From positions 1-39,771 of the forward strand of contig JACRKE010000011.1 in the NCBI GenBank assembly GCA_016215335.1: a stretch of 39,771 nucleotides of DNA. Reading direction: 5' to 3'. The translations under genes and the position numbers were made by a program. Positions 1 to 6,980 of the stretch are shown here, in pieces. The stretch's first letter is position 1. Every line of letters starts with the position of its first letter. Under the pieces are notes generated by a model. That model saw only the letters and a program-made list of their open reading frames with translations. It was not told the DNA's origin and made no database searches. This DNA is from Candidatus Vogelbacteria bacterium (GTDB lineage Bacteria; Patescibacteriota; Minisyncoccia; Phycocordibacterales; JACRKE01).

Positions 1-2
1 GC

Positions 3-197
3 TTTCCTGAAGCCGACACCAATCTGCCTTTCGAGATTTCGGTTCGTGTTCGGCGGATCGAAAGCATGGGAAAGTCAGGTTGTGACTGGAAGATCGTGCT
101 CTACGACTTCAACAGCACCTTCGGGAAGCCTTATCTAGTAGGTACCTACAACTCCACATCGCGGCGCGGTTGGCTGACACCGGCTGCTTCAATCTAG
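3..197 (+). CDS. 3' end of an unidentified protein (partial)
   Basis: An open frame enters from the left edge and ends at a TAG, giving the last 64 residues of a protein. The tail contains the strings CDWKIVLYDFNSTFGKP and STSRRGWLTPAASI, which I do not recognise. The frame has no internal stop, has protein-like composition, and is followed 17 nt later by a perfect hairpin terminator, all of which support a real gene end. Its G/C-rich third positions resemble those of the other stand-alone unknown genes in this window (3997-4443, 8884-9576, 24318-24794, 36692-37033) more than the housekeeping genes. No function is assigned. Confidence 0.6.
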   Translation, partial: FPEADTNLPFEISVRVRRIESMGKSGCDWKIVLYDFNSTFGKPYLVGTYNSTSRRGWLTPAASI

Positions 198-214
198 CCA
201 GTTCAATCAACATT

Positions 215-265
215 GCCCCGACCACGGAGAGCCTTTAGCTCTCCGTGGTCGGGGCTCTTCATTTT
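215..265 (+). terminator. Rho-independent terminator
   Basis: Perfect 18-bp inverted repeat (215-232 GCCCCGACCACGGAGAGC, 238-255) with a 5-nt loop, followed by a T-rich stretch (TCTTCATTTT). It lies 17 nt after the stop of the left-edge gene and ends that transcript. Confidence 0.9.
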
Positions 266-275
266 CCTATTTTAA

Positions 276-302
276 TTGACTAGAATGTTGATTAAGTATA
301 GG
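276..302 (+). promoter_or_regulatory. Candidate promoter of the CYTH gene
   Basis: A TTGACT hexamer (276-281) and TATAGG (297-302) are separated by 15 bp. The -10 box ends 8 nt before the ATG at 311, so the mRNA would start almost at the start codon. The spacer is short, so the -35 assignment is tentative. The same near-leaderless geometry recurs at rpsP, RAYT, tgt and the ZIP gene. Confidence 0.4.
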
Positions 303-310
303 CTTTTTGC

Positions 311-871
311 ATGAACGAAATTGAAGTAAAGGCACGCCTTAAAGACGCCAAGCATGGCAAGGATATTATTCGAAAGCTCAAGAAAGCAGGATGGAATTTC
401 GGTGCCACATTAAAGCAAAAAGATACTATATATTGCGACAAGGAGACGCTTAAGCGGTTTGACCAATTTACTCCAGTGCCATTCTCTCGTATTCGAATTC
501 AAGGAAAAATGGCGTGGTTTACATTGAAGAAAAGTGAGATCAACGAACTTGAGGGCATTGAATGCGAGACGGAAATTTCCGACCCCAAGGCCATGCACGA
601 AGCACTACTTCAGTTGGGCCAGTTTCCTGGGACTATCGTCGAGAAGAAACGGATTAAGGCAAAGAAAGGGAAATTGGAAGTGTGCATCGACGAGGTGAAA
701 GGTCTCGGCTGGTTTGTGGAAGTAGAAAAATTAACTAACGAAAAAGATTCGGAAAAAGTCCAAAGCGAATTATTTGATTTTCTAAAAACTTTTGGGATTG
801 AAGTAGAAGATCGAGTGGCCAACGGATACGACACACTTATTTACCGTAAGTTTGGTCCACTTAAGGCGTAG
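311..871 (+). CDS. CYTH-domain protein (class IV adenylate cyclase / triphosphatase-like)
   Basis: The 186-aa protein begins with the CYTH signature ExExK (E3, E5, K7 in NEIEVKARL), which binds triphosphates and metal in the tunnel fold of class IV adenylate cyclases (CyaB) and thiamine triphosphatases. Later strands carry the expected basic and acidic residues, for example FSRIRIQGKMAWFTLKK, ELEGIECETEI and WFVEVEKL. The length matches single-domain CyaB-type proteins. The true substrate (ATP, ThTP or another triphosphate) cannot be told from sequence. There is no Shine-Dalgarno site; a possible -10 box sits 8 nt before the ATG. The gene stands alone between two terminators. Family assignment is firm, activity is inferred. 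Confidence 0.85.
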   Translation: MNEIEVKARLKDAKHGKDIIRKLKKAGWNFGATLKQKDTIYCDKETLKRFDQFTPVPFSRIRIQGKMAWFTLKKSEINELEGIECETEISDPKAMHEALLQLGQFPGTIVEKKRIKAKKGKLEVCIDEVKGLGWFVEVEKLTNEKDSEKVQSELFDFLKTFGIEVEDRVANGYDTLIYRKFGPLKA

Positions 872-917
872 CCGAATTTTGGAAACAGGATTTCCAAAAT
901 TCGGCGTTAGTTTTTTG
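871..917 (+). terminator. Rho-independent terminator
   Basis: Perfect 15-bp stem (871-885 GCCGAATTTTGGAAA, 891-905) with loop CAGGA, followed by GTTAGTTTTTT. The stem starts at the last base of the CYTH stop codon. Confidence 0.92.
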
Positions 918-938
918 TGTTTTTAGGTCTGTGTTTTG

Positions 939-982
939 CCAGTTTAACCACAGGCGATTTCATCGCACCGGTGTTAAACTGG
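939..982 (+). promoter_or_regulatory. Nested inverted repeat just upstream of the SMC-like gene
   Basis: Outer arms CCAGTTTAAC (939-948) and GTTAAACTGG (973-982) pair perfectly; an inner hairpin GCGAT-TTC-ATCGC lies at 954-966. The outer right arm ends 4 nt before the ATG at 987, and no Shine-Dalgarno site is present. This could be an operator for an autoregulator or a structure covering the start codon. A terminator lies just upstream, so the promoter must fall in about 906-986. Confidence 0.5.
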
Positions 983-986
983 TGTC

Positions 987-3095
987 ATGTACCTGAAGTC
1001 GATTGAACTCTCGGGTTTTAAATCTTTTGCGCGGAAGACTTCGCTAATTTTCAATGCGCCTGTGACTTCTGTGGTGGGTCCGAACGGTTCTGGTAAATCA
1101 AACGTGGCCGAAGCTTTCCGCTGGGTGCTTGGCGAGCAGGCGCTCTCAAACATTCGTGGTAAGCGCGGAGAGGATTTCATATTCAATGGTTCGACCGAAG
1201 CGGCGCGACTTAATCACGCGTCTGTCGCAATCTATTTTGATAATTCGAAGCGTCAATTTGCGGTCGAGAGCGAGGAAATCGTAATTGCGCGCCATGTCTA
1301 TCGCGACGGTACGAATGAGTATTATCTAAATCAATCCAAAGTTCGACTGATGGATATTGTTGAGCTCATGGCGTCAGTCGGACTTGGTAGCTCGAGCCAC
1401 TACATCATTAGTCAGGGTGAGGCCGACAGAATGCTCTCGGTCAATCAAAAAGAGCGCATGAAAATGGTTGAGGACGCGCTTGGACTTACTGTGTTTGAAA
1501 TCAAGAGAAAAGAGGCAGGGCGAAAGTTGGATAAGACGCAAGAAAATCTGAAGCAGGTGGAGGCGCTTCGTAGGGAGATCGTTCCCCATTTGAAATACCT
1601 AAAAAAGCAGGTAGAACAGATCGAGCGAGCAGAGGCCATGAAGTCAGAGCTCAAAGGTTTGTACAGAACATATTTTGCATCGGAGGATGCCTACTTAAAA
1701 CTCGAGCACGGCAAGATTACGGAAGAACTGAAGACAAACAATCATGAGTTAGGAATAGTTGAGAAAGAGATAGAGAAGAATCAGGGTATTGCCGCACCTG
1801 ATAGTGAGAGTAAGAAACAACTTGAGACGCAGTTGCTTGAATCAGAGAGAACTCTCGGAAAGGTGCGAGCTACGAAGGATGAGCTCTCACGAACTATTGG
1901 GAGACTCGAAGGAACTATTGAGTCGGAAGAAAATTCAGGTGAGAGAAGTTGGCAGAAAGCAGAGGAGGGCAAATCGTGTCCTGTGTGCGGGCAACTTGTA
2001 ACAGAGCACTCAAACAAGGAGAAGCTCGAAGCATTATGGTTCGCTCGCGAAGCGAAGCTTCGCGAGCTCAAGACCCAGAAATTGGAAGCAGACAAGATTA
2101 TGCTTGAGGCCGATAGACAGAGTAAGATTTTAACCGAGAGAATTTTTGAAATCAGAAAAAAGATTGCTCTTACAGAAGAGCAGGGAAGGGTCGCTAGTGA
2201 GAAAGTGTACTCATTTCGTGCGAAGAAACAGGAGTTTGTCTCAAACATTTCGCTCCTTAAAATGCGAGAGGAGAAAATCCATATTGAGATTAATGCCTTC
2301 AAACGTGAATGCGGCGAGGCAGCGGTGCTTATCGGTCGCGACGTTCTCGATTACGAGGCGACAACACTTGCCGAGAATGTTCCACGCGAAGTACAGGAAA
2401 CTCGTAAACACAGTATCGAAAGATTAAAGATTAGAATCGAAGAGATTGGCGGAGGACATTCAGATGTACTCAAGGAGTATCAAGAGCTCAATGAGCGTGA
2501 GCAATATCTTGTGAAAGAAATTGCAGATTTGAATTCAGCTATCGAGTCACTCCAGAAACTCATGGCGGATTTAATCACTCAATTGAAGACCCAATTCAAG
2601 ACAGGTTTTGAGAAAATCAATACGCAATTCAACTTTTATTTCAACGTGCTTTTCGGTGGTGGTTCTGCAGAACTTTCAATCATTGCCCTGAAGCCACAGC
2701 TAGGCGAAGATGAACCTGAGTTGGGAGATAAACCAGAGGAGGGAATTGAGATAAGTGTGTCACTGCCTCGCAAAAAGATCCGCGGACTTCAGATGCTTTC
2801 GGGCGGAGAACGAACACTGACCTCACTTGCGTTGCTCTTCGCTGTAACTCAAGTGAATCCACCACCATTTCTAATACTCGACGAGACAGATGCGGCACTC
2901 GACGAAGCGAATTCAAAGAAATATGGCGACATGCTCGAGGGTCTAGCCAAGAAATCCCAACTTGTGATAATCACCCACAACCGAGAGACAATGTCCCACG
3001 CGGGAGTGCTCTATGGTATTACAATGGGCAAAGACGCAGTCTCGCGAGTTCTATCTATAAAGTTCGAAGAAGCGGAACAGATGGCGGCAAGGTAA
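987..3095 (+). CDS. SMC-like ATPase with short coiled coil and central CxxC zinc-hook motif
   Basis: The 702-aa protein has an SMC-type N-terminal ABC half-head: MYLKSIELSGFKSF opening, Walker A GPNGSGKSN (31-39), and a Q-loop in YIISQGEADRML (Q143). A first coiled coil runs from about 155 to 330. The centre is CPVCG (C331, C334), the Rad50/SbcC zinc-hook motif, not the large glycine-rich SMC hinge. A second coil follows to about 535. The C-terminal half-head has the signature LSGGERT (604-610) and Walker B/D-loop LILDETDAALDEAN (D632, E633). Typical SMC is about 1150-1200 aa, so roughly 450 residues of arm and hinge are missing. The likely role is chromosome organisation or DNA-end tethering as a dimer; no ScpA/ScpB or Mre11 partner is adjacent. 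An inverted repeat is embedded just after the hook (2044-2066). The gene is monocistronic. Confidence 0.88.
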   Translation: MYLKSIELSGFKSFARKTSLIFNAPVTSVVGPNGSGKSNVAEAFRWVLGEQALSNIRGKRGEDFIFNGSTEAARLNHASVAIYFDNSKRQFAVESEEIVIARHVYRDGTNEYYLNQSKVRLMDIVELMASVGLGSSSHYIISQGEADRMLSVNQKERMKMVEDALGLTVFEIKRKEAGRKLDKTQENLKQVEALRREIVPHLKYLKKQVEQIERAEAMKSELKGLYRTYFASEDAYLKLEHGKITEELKTNNHELGIVEKEIEKNQGIAAPDSESKKQLETQLLESERTLGKVRATKDELSRTIGRLEGTIESEENSGERSWQKAEEGKSCPVCGQLVTEHSNKEKLEALWFAREAKLRELKTQKLEADKIMLEADRQSKILTERIFEIRKKIALTEEQGRVASEKVYSFRAKKQEFVSNISLLKMREEKIHIEINAFKRECGEAAVLIGRDVLDYEATTLAENVPREVQETRKHSIERLKIRIEEIGGGHSDVLKEYQELNEREQYLVKEIADLNSAIESLQKLMADLITQLKTQFKTGFEKINTQFNFYFNVLFGGGSAELSIIALKPQLGEDEPELGDKPEEGIEISVSLPRKKIRGLQMLSGGERTLTSLALLFAVTQVNPPPFLILDETDAALDEANSKKYGDMLEGLAKKSQLVIITHNRETMSHAGVLYGITMGKDAVSRVLSIKFEEAEQMAAR
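2044..2066 (+). repeat. Inverted repeat inside the SMC-like coding sequence
   Basis: Perfect 10-bp arms CTCGCGAAGC and GCTTCGCGAG with a 3-nt centre (GAA). It encodes residues about 353-360 (AREAKLRE) at the start of the second coiled coil, some 20 residues after the CxxC hook. It may be a coding palindrome like those in trmD and tgt, or a chance run of Ala/Arg/Glu codons. Confidence 0.6.
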
Positions 3096-3103
3096 TGAGT
3101 CTT

Positions 3104-3144
3104 TTTCTAGTCGTCCAACGACTAAGTCGTTGGACGACTAGAAA
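3104..3144. repeat. RAYT-associated palindrome, left copy
   Basis: A 41-bp near-perfect palindrome: 20-bp arms (3104-3123 and 3125-3144) around a single central A. The arm core is CTAGTCGTCCAACGACT. It sits between the SMC-like gene and the RAYT gene. The right half contains TTGGAC (3130-3135), which fits as the -35 box of the RAYT promoter. It may also work as a terminator for the SMC-like gene. Confidence 0.92.
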
Positions 3145-3159
3145 GTTTTGGTGTACAAT
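3130..3159 (+). promoter_or_regulatory. Candidate RAYT promoter overlapping the palindrome
   Basis: -35 TTGGAC (3130-3135, inside the palindrome), 18-bp spacer, -10 TACAAT (3154-3159). The predicted start is about 3166, one base before the ATG at 3167, so the transcript would be leaderless. Protein binding to the palindrome, or its extrusion, would directly affect this promoter. Confidence 0.5.
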
Positions 3160-3166
3160 TTAATGT

Positions 3167-3835
3167 ATGGAAATTCTACGCTCCGAGTACATTGTGGAAG
3201 ACGAATACTATCACGTTTACAATCGTGGGACTGATCACCGTGCTATTGTGCAAGACAAGTATGATTCTGATAGATTTATCGATAGTCTAATCGCTTTCAA
3301 CTCAGTGGAACCTATCCAGAGCATTTACTGGAATGAATACGAACGCAATAAGATGGGTTTTGAGAAGCAAGGGAACGTCAATCAAAAAAAATTAGTAGAG
3401 ATAATTTGTTATTGCTTGAACCCTAATCATTACCATTTGATTTTGAAACCTATATCGAAGAATGGCATAAGTGAATTCATGAAAAGGATAGCAGGCTACT
3501 CTAGGTATTTTAACGAGCGCTACAAGAGATCTGGATCATTATTCCAAGGCAAATACAAGGTAAAACATCTAGATTCAAATGATTACCTACTCCATGCCAG
3601 CGCATATGTAAATATTAATTTTAAGGTACATGACATTCATGAACCTGCTTTGAAGTTGGTTCGCTCAAGTTACGATCAATATTTTAGTGACTCGACAGGC
3701 ATTTGCGTGACCGACATTATTTTAGATCAATTTTCGAATACGGCAGAGTATATAAAATTTTGTAATGATTCACTTGAGTTGATGAAACAGCGTAAGGTAG
3801 AGGATAAGGAATTTAAAAAGCTCCTATTAGAATAA
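3167..3835 (+). CDS. REP-associated tyrosine transposase (RAYT, Y1/IS200-like HUH nuclease)
   Basis: The 222-aa protein shows the RAYT pattern: HVYNRG (16-21) near the N-terminus, the HUH metal motif in CLNPNHYHLIL (H88, H90), then a helix with candidate catalytic tyrosines (Y111, Y114) in GYSRYFNERY, and RSGSLFQGKYK. RAYTs are single-copy HUH endonucleases that cut and join short palindromic REP sequences instead of mobilising their own gene. Both flanks carry a near-identical palindrome in opposite orientation, its presumed substrate. The gene is more AT-rich than its neighbours. There is no Shine-Dalgarno site. Family is near certain; current activity is unknown, but all motifs are intact. 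Confidence 0.93.
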   Translation: MEILRSEYIVEDEYYHVYNRGTDHRAIVQDKYDSDRFIDSLIAFNSVEPIQSIYWNEYERNKMGFEKQGNVNQKKLVEIICYCLNPNHYHLILKPISKNGISEFMKRIAGYSRYFNERYKRSGSLFQGKYKVKHLDSNDYLLHASAYVNINFKVHDIHEPALKLVRSSYDQYFSDSTGICVTDIILDQFSNTAEYIKFCNDSLELMKQRKVEDKEFKKLLLE

Positions 3836-3884
3836 TTCTAGTCGTCCAACGACTTAGTCGTTGGACGACTAGAACGACTAGAAA
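3836..3884. repeat. RAYT-associated palindrome, right copy, with duplicated tail
   Basis: 19-bp arms (3836-3854 and 3856-3874) around a central T. It is the same palindrome as the left copy but with the complementary central base, so the two copies are inverted relative to each other. A second copy of the terminal CGACTAGAA follows directly (3875-3883). It begins at the last base of the RAYT stop region and may double as a terminator. Confidence 0.92.
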
Positions 3885-3921
3885 GAAGAGATTGGGTGAG
3901 GAACATGGAAATATTTAAGGA

Positions 3922-3954
3922 GATTTTAGCCGCATACCTGGTTTGGTATACGGC
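3922..3954 (-). terminator. Terminator-like hairpin for the minus-strand gene 3997-4443
   Basis: On the minus strand the arms GCCGTATACC (3954-3945) and GGTATGCGGC (3938-3929) pair with one U-G wobble around a 6-nt loop and are followed by TAAAATCT. The T-run is weak, so termination is probable, not certain. Confidence 0.6.
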
Positions 3955-3996
3955 TGGTGAAGGATTCTCTGCCGAACGTTAGCCGGAGTGCATGGC

Positions 3997-4443
3997 CTAA
4001 TCTTCGTCGGGGACCGGCAGGATGTGCTCTATGAATTGCGCGAGGAGGCGCTTGTAGCCTCGCTTTACCGCGTGCATCGAACGATCGCACCTGGGGTCGT
4101 AGGCGCTGATTACGAACGAGCTCTTGTTCGGCTTGGCCACGAATCGAATCTTGTCGGTGAGGCCGATTGATCCAGACACGTCGATGGTGACGATGTAGTG
4201 GTCGATCTCTTTCGAGCGCTGGGGCATCGGGGCAATACGGAGGCTGTACCCGCGATTCGCAACCACATCGATGAAATCGCTCTCCATATCTGTGGCCAGT
4301 TGAACCGAAGTGTGATTCGGTATGGGCTGAAGCCACCATGGTTCCCCATTTAACATGATACTGAGTTGCGAGACGATCTGAACCGCCGTCAGCTCGAGTG
4401 GGGTCAGGTTGGTTTCTCCAACCAGTTGGACCTTTTTCTTCAC
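3997..4443 (-). CDS. Hypothetical protein, 148 aa, SD-led
   Basis: A GTG start (4443-4441) is preceded by a perfect AGGAGG (4453-4448) 4 nt upstream, which fixes the start. The protein has no signal peptide or membrane segment. It contains LNGEPWWLQPIP, HYIVTIDVSGSIGLTDKIRF and a basic C-terminal helix (MHAVKRGYKRLLAQFIEHIL). I recognise no family. A strong minus-strand promoter lies 63 nt upstream and a hairpin follows the stop, so it is a self-contained unit. The canonical SD, G/C-rich third positions and private terminator set it apart from the housekeeping genes nearby. A longer overlapping frame at 3926-4477 is a shadow. Confidence 0.75.
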   Translation of the reverse strand: MKKKVQLVGETNLTPLELTAVQIVSQLSIMLNGEPWWLQPIPNHTSVQLATDMESDFIDVVANRGYSLRIAPMPQRSKEIDHYIVTIDVSGSIGLTDKIRFVAKPNKSSFVISAYDPRCDRSMHAVKRGYKRLLAQFIEHILPVPDED

Positions 4444-4512
4444 GATTCCTCCTGTCTTTGTGGGCCTTAACCACCATATTTACGGCTGGATGACTGTTGC
4501 TTTCTGATTCAA

Positions 4513-4541
4513 ATAGTATCAGGATGGAGTGAGTTTGTCAA
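4513..4541 (-). promoter_or_regulatory. Promoter of the hypothetical gene 3997-4443
   Basis: On the minus strand: -35 TTGACA (4541-4536), 17-bp spacer, -10 TACTAT (4518-4513). The leader to the GTG is about 63 nt. The match to a sigma-70 consensus is near perfect. Confidence 0.75.
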
Positions 4542-4555
4542 AAACTTCGACCAAA

Positions 4556-6478
4556 CTAAACTTCCACAATCTTGTACGTAATTGTTCTGTTTTGGAGGTC
4601 TGTTGCCATAACTTTTACCTTTAGTTTGTCGCCCAGGCGATATTTTTTGCCTTTTTTGCTGCCTACTAGTTGCAGACTCTTTTCGTCATAATTGTAATAA
4701 TCGTCGGTCATTTCGCGCATTCGGATCATGCCCTCACTTGCGGACTCTTTCTCCTGCACGTACATGCCGTACTCTGTAACGCCGGAAATTGTGGCGTCGA
4801 ACACTTTACCTATTCGCTCGCTCATGAATTCAACCTGTTTCATTTTTATTGAATCCCATTCCGCTTCCATCGCTTTACGTTCCATGTCTGAACAGTGCTC
4901 GCATAGTTTCTCAAATTTGCTTTTTGCCGCTTCGCCTACGGGGGCTTTGTGTTCAAGATACGTTTGAAGAAGGCGATGGACCATTACATCCGGATATCGT
5001 CTGATGGGCGATGTAAAATGAGTGTAGTAATCAAAGGCGAGGCCGTAGTGACCTATGTTTTTGGTAGAATATATAGCCTTTGCCATTGAACGCATGACAG
5101 TAGTCGAGATCAGCTGTTCCTCGCGAGTATCTTGAACTTTATCAAGTAGAGCAGAGAGCTGACTTGATTCAACCTGGCCGTCGTGCATTTTGAGCTGGTG
5201 TCCAAACTGCTTCACGAGCGCCTGCAAATTGCCCATCTTTTTAATGTCTGGATAGTCGTGGATTCTGTATACGAAAATGTTGGCCTCGCCTTGATCCTTG
5301 TGTTCAAAAACGTGTTCCGCCACCACTCGGTTTGCAAGTAACATGTATTCCTCGATCATTTTGTTGGTGTCTTGACGAAGTTTCTTGTATACGAAAAGCG
5401 GTTTGCCGTTTTCGTCCAGCTTGAACTTTATCTCATCTGTCTCAAATGCAATTGCACCCTCGGCAAACTTCTTTAGGGCCATTTTTTTGGCCAGCTCATT
5501 CATCGTGTTTAGTTCATCGTAGTAGAGTCCTCTTTTGTTGTCCAAGATCTCTTGAGCTTCTTCGTAAGTGAAGCGCTTGTCAGAGTGGATCACAGTTCGT
5601 CCGAGCCAGTAGTCCACCACGTCGGCTTCAGGGGTGAGTGCTACAACGCAAGAAAAAGTAAGTCTGTCTTTGTCGGCTTCAAGACTGGCAAGATTGTTAG
5701 AGAGTCTCTCCGGAAGCATTGGAATCACTCGATCGACTAAGTAAATCGAAGTCGCGCGATGCTTGGCTTCTTCGTCGAGTGCTGTGTCTTCACGCAGGAA
5801 ATGTGATACGTCAGCAATATGAATTCCAATTTCGTAATTACCGTCCGACTTTTTTTCAAATGAAAGTGCGTCGTCGAAGTCCTTTGCGTTATCAGGGTCA
5901 ATTGTAAAAGTTAGCACCTTTCTGAAGTCTCTTCTTTTAGATAGTTCCTCTTTTGAAATCTCTTCAGGAATTGCCTCGACTTCTTTTTCAATTTCACGAG
6001 GGAATTTGTCGGCTAGGCCCTGCGAACGAAGTATTGCCTTCATTTCCACATTGTTGTCACCTGCTATCCCTAAAACCTCAACTACTTTTCCGGCAGGGAA
6101 CTGTTCGGTTGTGGACCAGTCGAGCATTTTCACGACGACTTTTTCGCCCACTTTTGCATTCATAAGGTCGTTTTGTGCCATAAGAAAACGTACGTGAATT
6201 CGTCTATCATCTGACTTGAGCCAGTAGTGACACTCACTAGTTTCGATTGTTCCGACATACGTCTCAGAAGCACGACTTACAACTCTGATAACAGAGCCCT
6301 CTTGTCTTCGGTTGTAATCTTTAGGCAAAAGCTCAATTGCCACGGTGTCTCTGTGCAGTACATTTTTTAGATTTTCTGGTGTAATGATAACGTCCTCCTC
6401 GAGTTCTTCAGATGTTACGTATCCGACGCCTTTACTATTTATGCTTATCGTTCCCATTATCTCTTTTTGGTCTTTCAT
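4556..6478 (-). CDS. rnr: Ribonuclease R (RNB-family 3'-5' exoribonuclease)
   Basis: The 640-aa protein has N-terminal cold-shock/OB domains (GTISINSKGVGYVTSEE, then a second OB to about 150), a central RNB domain, and a C-terminal S1 domain (about 555-640, RIGKVFDATISGVTEYGMYV). The catalytic aspartates are in TIDPDNAKDFDDA: D194, D200, D202 and D203. Also typical are HYGLAFDYYTHFTSPIRRYPD and the RNB motif IGIHIADVSHF. It degrades structured RNA, including defective rRNA and mRNA. It is shorter than E. coli RNase R (813 aa), lacking the N-terminal helix-turn-helix and the Lys-rich tail, which brings it closer to a minimal RNase II/R. There is no Shine-Dalgarno site at this ATG; an alternative start is M8 (MGTISINSKG). 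Monocistronic. Confidence 0.95.
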   Translation of the reverse strand: MKDQKEIMGTISINSKGVGYVTSEELEEDVIITPENLKNVLHRDTVAIELLPKDYNRRQEGSVIRVVSRASETYVGTIETSECHYWLKSDDRRIHVRFLMAQNDLMNAKVGEKVVVKMLDWSTTEQFPAGKVVEVLGIAGDNNVEMKAILRSQGLADKFPREIEKEVEAIPEEISKEELSKRRDFRKVLTFTIDPDNAKDFDDALSFEKKSDGNYEIGIHIADVSHFLREDTALDEEAKHRATSIYLVDRVIPMLPERLSNNLASLEADKDRLTFSCVVALTPEADVVDYWLGRTVIHSDKRFTYEEAQEILDNKRGLYYDELNTMNELAKKMALKKFAEGAIAFETDEIKFKLDENGKPLFVYKKLRQDTNKMIEEYMLLANRVVAEHVFEHKDQGEANIFVYRIHDYPDIKKMGNLQALVKQFGHQLKMHDGQVESSQLSALLDKVQDTREEQLISTTVMRSMAKAIYSTKNIGHYGLAFDYYTHFTSPIRRYPDVMVHRLLQTYLEHKAPVGEAAKSKFEKLCEHCSDMERKAMEAEWDSIKMKQVEFMSERIGKVFDATISGVTEYGMYVQEKESASEGMIRMREMTDDYYNYDEKSLQLVGSKKGKKYRLGDKLKVKVMATDLQNRTITYKIVEV

Positions 6479-6507
6479 ATATTAAAGTAGTTATAACACA
6501 AATTGCA

Positions 6508-6540
6508 TAAATGAGTAAGCCGGCCCCTCTGGGGCCGGCT
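6508..6540 (-). terminator. Rho-independent terminator of gene 6560-6889
   Basis: Perfect 10-bp stem (AGCCGGCCCC at 6518-6527, 6531-6540) with loop TCT. Read on the minus strand it is followed by TTACTCATTTAT. It lies 19 nt after the stop of the minus-strand gene at 6560 and insulates rnr from it. Confidence 0.8.
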
Positions 6541-6559
6541 GGTAGAAGCGTTCAAAGCT

Positions 6560-6889
6560 CTAGTTGTGTACAATCGGCGTCGTGCAAGGTAGCTTCCAGC
6601 TTGATGCTTTATCCTGATACGCTGGACTCTCGAAGTTGCGCCGAAATGCTACGAGCTGTGGGTTTGCTTTGATATCGTCGACGAGTGATTCATCGACTTG
6701 CACCCACGAACTTTTGGAGAACTTCTTGAACTTGCGTTCGCCTTTCAGTTTGACATAGGGGATGACGTAGTAGACTCCTGATTCCTCACAGAGCTTATAC
6801 CTGTGCTCATCTCCCTTTGACCAAAACACATCAATTACAACAGCAAACTGCTCGTCTGCCATCAGTTTTGACGTCCTTTCGCGGATCAT
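6560..6889 (-). CDS. Hypothetical protein, about 109 aa
   Basis: The frame has protein-like composition: FAVVIDVFWSKGDEHRYKLC, then VYYVIPYVKLKGERKFKKFSKSSWVQ and a C-terminal NPQLVAFRRNFESPAYQDK. No known motif, membrane segment or signal peptide is seen. Upstream of the first ATG is GGAGAAG about 14 nt away; a second in-frame ATG (M10, at 6862) has AAAGGA about 11 nt before it, so the start is uncertain (109 or 100 aa). It has its own hairpin terminator and is not cotranscribed with rnr. It belongs to the scattered class of stand-alone unknown genes in this window. Confidence 0.6.
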   Translation of the reverse strand: MIRERTSKLMADEQFAVVIDVFWSKGDEHRYKLCEESGVYYVIPYVKLKGERKFKKFSKSSWVQVDESLVDDIKANPQLVAFRRNFESPAYQDKASSWKLPCTTPIVHN

Positions 6890-6943
6890 TGCCGCAGGTT
6901 AACTTCTCCGGAGATGACTTTACCAGAAAATTGATTTTAGTGC

Positions 6944-6972
6944 TAGACACCAGACTTTTTCTCTGCTATCAT
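6944..6972 (+). promoter_or_regulatory. rpsP promoter
   Basis: -35 TAGACA (6944-6949), 17-bp spacer, -10 TATCAT (6967-6972). The predicted start is about 6979, two bases before the ATG at 6981, giving a leaderless mRNA. Confidence 0.6.
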
Positions 6973-6980
6973 CTTTAACT

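Noticed and set aside
1781-2302. Minus-strand frame (173 aa) opposite the SMC-like gene
   Set aside because: It is an antisense shadow of coiled-coil codons (Ser/Phe/Leu-rich), with no start signals.
3926-4477. Longer minus-strand open frame (183 aa) over the hypothetical gene at 3997-4443
   Set aside because: Composition is rich in Arg/His/Pro as in shadow frames, and the 148-aa frame has an exact AGGAGG-spaced GTG start and a matching promoter.
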